A stretch of 64,000 bases of DNA, taken from contig JAUDYN010000002.1 in the NCBI GenBank assembly GCA_030407005.1, positions 2,852,001 through 2,916,000 of the forward strand. The letters run 5' to 3'. The DNA comes from Desarmillaria ectypa. Lineage: Eukaryota > Basidiomycota > Agaricomycetes > Agaricales > Physalacriaceae. Within the stretch, counting starts at the first letter, position 1. Each line of letters begins with the position of its first letter. This document shows positions 60,477 to 64,000 of this stretch, in pieces. Both the position numbers and the translations under genes were made by a program. A model generated the notes under the pieces. That model was not told where the DNA came from. It was given only the letters and a program-made list of their open reading frames with translations, and did not search any database.

Positions 60477-60792
60477 GCCCTCATCACCCACCCACCCATA
60501 TAATTGTTACAGAATGAAGCCGTCGCTTCCGCTGGAAAGAATACTAGTAAAGTATCCACAGGCTCTACACAGTGGGTCCTTGGTAAAAGCGAGAGATGCG
60601 TATTCTGGAGTTAAGGTTTCAACTGCACAGCCACAACGACTGTGTTCGGCTGAACCACCCCGATATTTGATACCTTAGATAAACACATAGATATGCTCGG
60701 GCACATCGACTGTTTGATGAAGAATGATTCGAAGTTTGGTACGATCTCTAACCATGCTCTCTATGACGAAGCACTATTCAACATATTAAGAC
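60477..60792. other. Short intergenic stretch
   Basis: About 316 nt between TAH18 and APN2, both on the minus strand; it carries the APN2 promoter. No MCB box (ACGCGT) was seen. Confidence 0.5.
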
Positions 60793-63001
60793 TTAACTCC
60801 AGCACTCCTCCATTAGCTTGCCTTCTAGCTCCATTCTCTTCACATATTCACCCGCCTCATCGGTGCTTAGACCTCCATAATTGACCATAGAATGCCGAAG
60901 GGCATCTTTCACTGCTGCAGGCATTTTATTTGATGATCTAAAGCGAGAGCCCCATGAAATGAGAAGCGGAGGAAATAGATAAACCTTCATACCCAGAAAT
61001 ATACACCCACGCACCCTGCGATATCAATTTCCAAATCCTCTCTCCATCTGCCTTTATAAGATCTTGAACATAGATTCTTTTTTCCCCCTCAGGACCATCC
61101 CGCGAACAAGCGACGCGATACACGAGCTTGTTTTCTTTTGCATATGCTTTCCACTCTTGACCGTAGTGCTGGTCCTTTAAGGCAGACCGACAGCCAAAAT
61201 ACAACGTGTTGCCTGATAAAATGGTTGTAGAAATCCAATGGGAAAGGCGTGTAAAACTTACGGATTGTGCCAGCAGAGAGACGCTCTTCAATTAAGGATC
61301 GCATAGGTGCGACACCAGTACCTGGACCTATACATATGACATGTGTTTTTTTGTCCGGAAGGTTGATAAATCCACGACGCAGACCAATGGTCAACTTATG
61401 GCCTAGGGAATATTGAGACACGATTCAACAGAAGCTCAACGTTGACATGCCTGGTTGCAGGGAGGCGAGGTATGAGGTGCATATTCCCCGACGAGGCATT
61501 TTTAAGCGGGTGCGATACCTAACGATGGCGATACAGAGTTGTATCTCACGAGGATGCTTCTAGATAGAAGGTGTGAGCCGACCTTGTTCAGCAGAAATAT
61601 GAAGCTGAAGTTACCTTGACTGAGCTAGCGATCGAGAACTCTCGAGGTCTAAGTGGTGGGAATACGTCGAATATGTATGGTAAGGGGATCTTGGACCCAC
61701 GAAATTCAGTAAGCACTTCTTGGATCGTGCGCCTGACGCGTTGGCAATAATCGTATAACTCATCCTGCCAGTGAGTTCAACATGGGCCAATAAGTATTGG
61801 AGGAAACGCTGACAGCAGTATCAATCGAAAGGAATTCATTCAGCTTCTCAGACTCTTGTTCATCCGTATTGAAATATCGGAGGTACTGAAAGAATGTTCG
61901 GCGAGGGACAGCTTTGAAGTCGAGATACCGCGTGAAGATGGTTCGAAGGCTTGCACAGCACGGAATGTAGTTAGGCATAGTCTGATCTGATTTTAAAAAT
62001 TCAGAATCACGTAGAAACAAGCGAATGAGACTCACCCTTTTCGGCGTGTTCTAGACTGTAGACTTCATCAGCGATATTTCCCCAACCCATGGACGACAGA
62101 AACTCTTCGACATCGTCATATGGCTGTAAAGGATGAATAACTGCGACATCCCCAGGATTGTACCTAGTCCAATATGAGACTTGGCATACGAGGAAGAGGA
62201 GTACGTACTGTATATCTTCTTTGAACGAGAACTGGAAGTGACGAACATCTTGGTACCAATCTTCTGCCGTTATACGCTTGTTGCACTTTAGCGTAGCATG
62301 ATGGTAGGCCGCATCTTGTAGTAATGGATCCAGGGACTCTTCTTCGCTGGACTTTGCCATCCCCATTCTCGGAGGAGGGACAGAATCCCAAGGTAGTCTG
62401 CTTGTTCCGTCTGCCGAGGGAAAGAGTTGTGCCAGAATATCCAGCAAGCCTTCTATCCACGATACCAGAGCACCATCCGTCCTACCTTCCTTGTTTCAAC
62501 CCTTTATACAACATGCCAACAAAGGTAACGTACCCAAGCATATGCTGATCGTCGCCTTCACCTCTTTTATATATCTCAGTTGCCCCAAGTCCCTTCATCC
62601 TACGAGTAAGCTTCTTCGCTGGCCAGCAAAAACGCTCATACGCAGAATCCCCCAAGCCAAAGACAGTGAAATGTATGTCTTCGAATAAATCTGCGGGGAG
62701 ATCCGAGCGTAGGAGCATGTTCCATAGGGAGGTCATTGACCGTGGTTCGATACCGGATCCAGTGGTCGCTATCACAAAGATGATGAGACTTTCATTTATG
62801 AGATCGTCCTGATACATTTTCAGTACGAAAAAGTTTATGGGAGAATGGGGAACGCACAGGAAGATATGTTTCCACATCCTGTACTCGACATCGGACATGA
62901 ATGCGTCTGCAATGGCGAGCAATGTTGTCTGCCGTCTCCTGGGCATTTCCCGACTCCGTGGCATAGAGGATCAAGGGCTTTACTGCATCAGACTCGCCCA
63001 T
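60793..63001 (-). CDS. TAH18: NADPH-dependent diflavin reductase Tah18/NDOR1
   Basis: This enzyme passes electrons from NADPH through FAD and FMN to Dre2/CIAPIN1 in cytosolic Fe-S protein assembly. The flavodoxin domain opens the protein: KPLILYATESGNAQETADNI, IFVIATTGSGIEPRSMTSLW, FTVFGLGDSAYERFCWPAKK. Next is the FAD domain: NKRITAEDWYQDVRHFQFSF, NPGDVAVIHPLQPYDDVEEF, RRTFFQYLRYFNTDEQESEK, FPPLRPREFSIASS and GLRRGFINLPDKK. Last comes the NADPH domain: ICIGPGTGVAPMRSLIEERL, LYFGCRSALKDQHYGQEW, YVQDLIKADGERIWKLISQG, AWVYISG and NKMPAAVKDALRHSM, ending KLMEECWS. About eight introns. Full length for the family. The start codon lies 16 nt from an ATCTGATAA-type site. Confidence 0.9.
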
Positions 63002-63016
63002 CTGCGATGATGGAGG

Positions 63017-63094
63017 TTATCAGATAAGAGAGGAAATATGCACGTGCTCAAACCCAACTATTCTAACTTATCCTAGCTTATCTCCCGCGATAAC
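63017..63094. promoter_or_regulatory. GATA-box cluster at TAH18, with iron-type ATCTGATAA
   Basis: TTATCAGAT (reverse complement of ATCTGATAA) lies at 63017-63025, overlapped by CAGATAAG. Further GATA cores are at 63068-63072, 63078-63083 and 63089-63094. Apart from the three siderophore-promoter copies I found no other full ATCTGATAA in the window. Binding by an iron-sensing GATA repressor is inferred. Confidence 0.5.
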
Positions 63095-63370
63095 ATCGCA
63101 AAGCGCCAAAAGAATGATTTGAAAAAAAAACTCTATGAGACAAGAAATGTCTCATAGACACAAATCAAACGGGTATATTGACTATATTATATACAATACC
63201 ATCTTCACCGGAGCCATCAAATGTCGTTTGTCCAGCAGCGTAGCGTTTGGGGCTCCGATGGCGAACAAAACAGAACAACCCATCCCACCTACCCAACCCC
63301 GATGGCTACAATATGTACGAGGTCAAAAAAAACAAAGAATAAAATAAAGAGGGTGCGGTGCAGATCATAT

Positions 63371-64000
63371 TCACATTCTCTTGCTACTGTTGTTGTCGTC
63401 TTCCCACATAGCCCCGTAGGCGCCTACAAGTTTATTAGCGGCTGCCTTCTAATATTTTAGACATTATGGCTTACCTCGAGAAGGGCTCATCGCACCAGGA
63501 CCTGCAGGAACCAGGGTTCTTGCTGCAGTCGCACTTGGGTATTGGACGCCGCCACCGCCGGGAATCATAACGGTAGGACTTCCATTCGTCTTCCGTCTCT
63601 CGGCATAAGCGCGTAACATATCATCCGGACTCATGGCATTCGAAGGCGAGCTGCCGAAACCGCTGAACATTCCATTATTAGGCGTGTGAGACGAAGGGAA
63701 GGATATCGTATTCGTAGCCGAGGGCGAGTCAGGAGAAGTGGCGTCAAAGAGGGTCTCATTGTGGAGCTGGCCGTAGTGATTATCGTGCAGTTTGGCGGCG
63801 GGAGGAGGAATAATGTATTGCGAACCGATGTCGCCAGGGTCGGTGTCAGAAGCGACGTACGTAGCGGAATCGGCTTGCGAAATGGACCGTATCACTGTGA
63901 ATGTGTCAGTATGCCATCCCACATAACAAAAAAATACCGAACACGTACTGCTAATAGCCGGGCTCAATTCTTCATCCATGCTGGCCCTTACCGAGATATC
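63371..64000 (-). CDS. 3' part of an unknown Ser/Pro/Gly-rich protein
   Basis: Not recognised. The visible frame reads MDEELSPAIS, intron (GTACGTGT...TCACAG), IRSISQADSATYVASDTDPG, PPPAAKLHDNHYGQLHNETL, then a Ser/Thr/Pro-rich stretch, NAMSPDDMLRAYAERRKTNG, VMIPGGGGVQYPSATAARTL and MSPSRG. A last intron (GTAAGCC...ACTTGTAG, near 63423-63473) leads to AYGAMWEDDNNSSKRM and a TGA at 63371-63373. The Met at 63979 might be the start, but a GTAAGG donor and AG sites nearby suggest the gene continues beyond the window edge. The tail resembles cytoplasmic ends of fungal single-pass surface proteins, which is only an impression. Confidence 0.5.

Noticed and set aside
62745..62765. tRNA B-box-like GGTTCGATACC
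   Set aside because: It lies inside the TAH18 flavodoxin coding exon, and no matching A box or cloverleaf is present. No tRNA was found elsewhere by eye.

Overview
The window is nuclear DNA of a filamentous fungus, most likely an agaricomycete basidiomycete. Almost every gene is cut by many short introns of about 45-60 nt with GT...CTRAY...AG signals. The proteins are eukaryotic housekeeping families with fungal features: NCE101, a Rib2-type deaminase, ATG15, a GRF-finger APN2, a class-type F-box/LRR protein and an ornithine N5-oxygenase. Gene starts and splice sites below were read by eye from conserved protein blocks; exact junctions are inferences.

Layout. 1-2.6 kb: IWR1 (-) and proteasome chaperone PSMG3 (+), diverging around a candidate 679-bp inverted-repeat (MITE-like) element. 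2.6-8.3 kb: a gene-poor stretch with diverged repeats and one small spliced candidate. 8.3-15.4 kb: two tandem RPA32-type genes (a divergent paralog, then canonical RPA2 with two MCB boxes upstream), NatB subunit NAA25 (-), and NCE101 (+). 15.4-23.8 kb: sparse; a small secreted Cys-rich protein, a thioredoxin, two small unknown genes and an AT-rich island. 23.8-31.9 kb: an F-box/LRR protein, the large transcription elongation factor SPT6 (-), and a divergent Rib2-type deaminase (+). 32-35 kb: the siderophore gene for L-ornithine N5-monooxygenase, with a cluster of ATCTGATAA sites (iron GATA-factor consensus), one pair forming a perfect palindrome. 35-39 kb: sphingoid base kinase (-), degenerate CCTAACRCCTAACA repeats, and a Crg1-like methyltransferase with an in-frame stop. 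40-44.5 kb: DUF3074/START-like protein and mitochondrial mL27 (-), SKP1 and mRNA capping guanylyltransferase (+). 45-48.9 kb: a fungal orphan protein and gene-free DNA with an orphan MCB/SCB cluster. 48.9-64 kb: CSN7/GUD1 divergent pair, ATG15 lipase, a Cys-type arylsulfatase, an FAD oxidoreductase with a 15-nt microexon, APN2 with two PIP boxes, diflavin reductase TAH18 with the same iron-type GATA site next to its start codon, and the 3' part of an unknown gene.

Functional threads. DNA replication and repair: RPA2, its paralog, APN2. Ubiquitin/proteasome: PSMG3, SKP1, F-box protein, CSN7. Transcription: IWR1, SPT6, capping enzyme. Iron: the siderophore oxygenase and the Fe-S assembly reductase TAH18, possibly sharing one iron-sensing repressor. 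I found no tRNA, rRNA, CRISPR array, intact transposase or virus-derived gene. The most original signals are the RPA32 duplication, the shared iron-type GATA motif, the inverted-repeat element at the PSMG3 start, and several 15-29 nt microexons.
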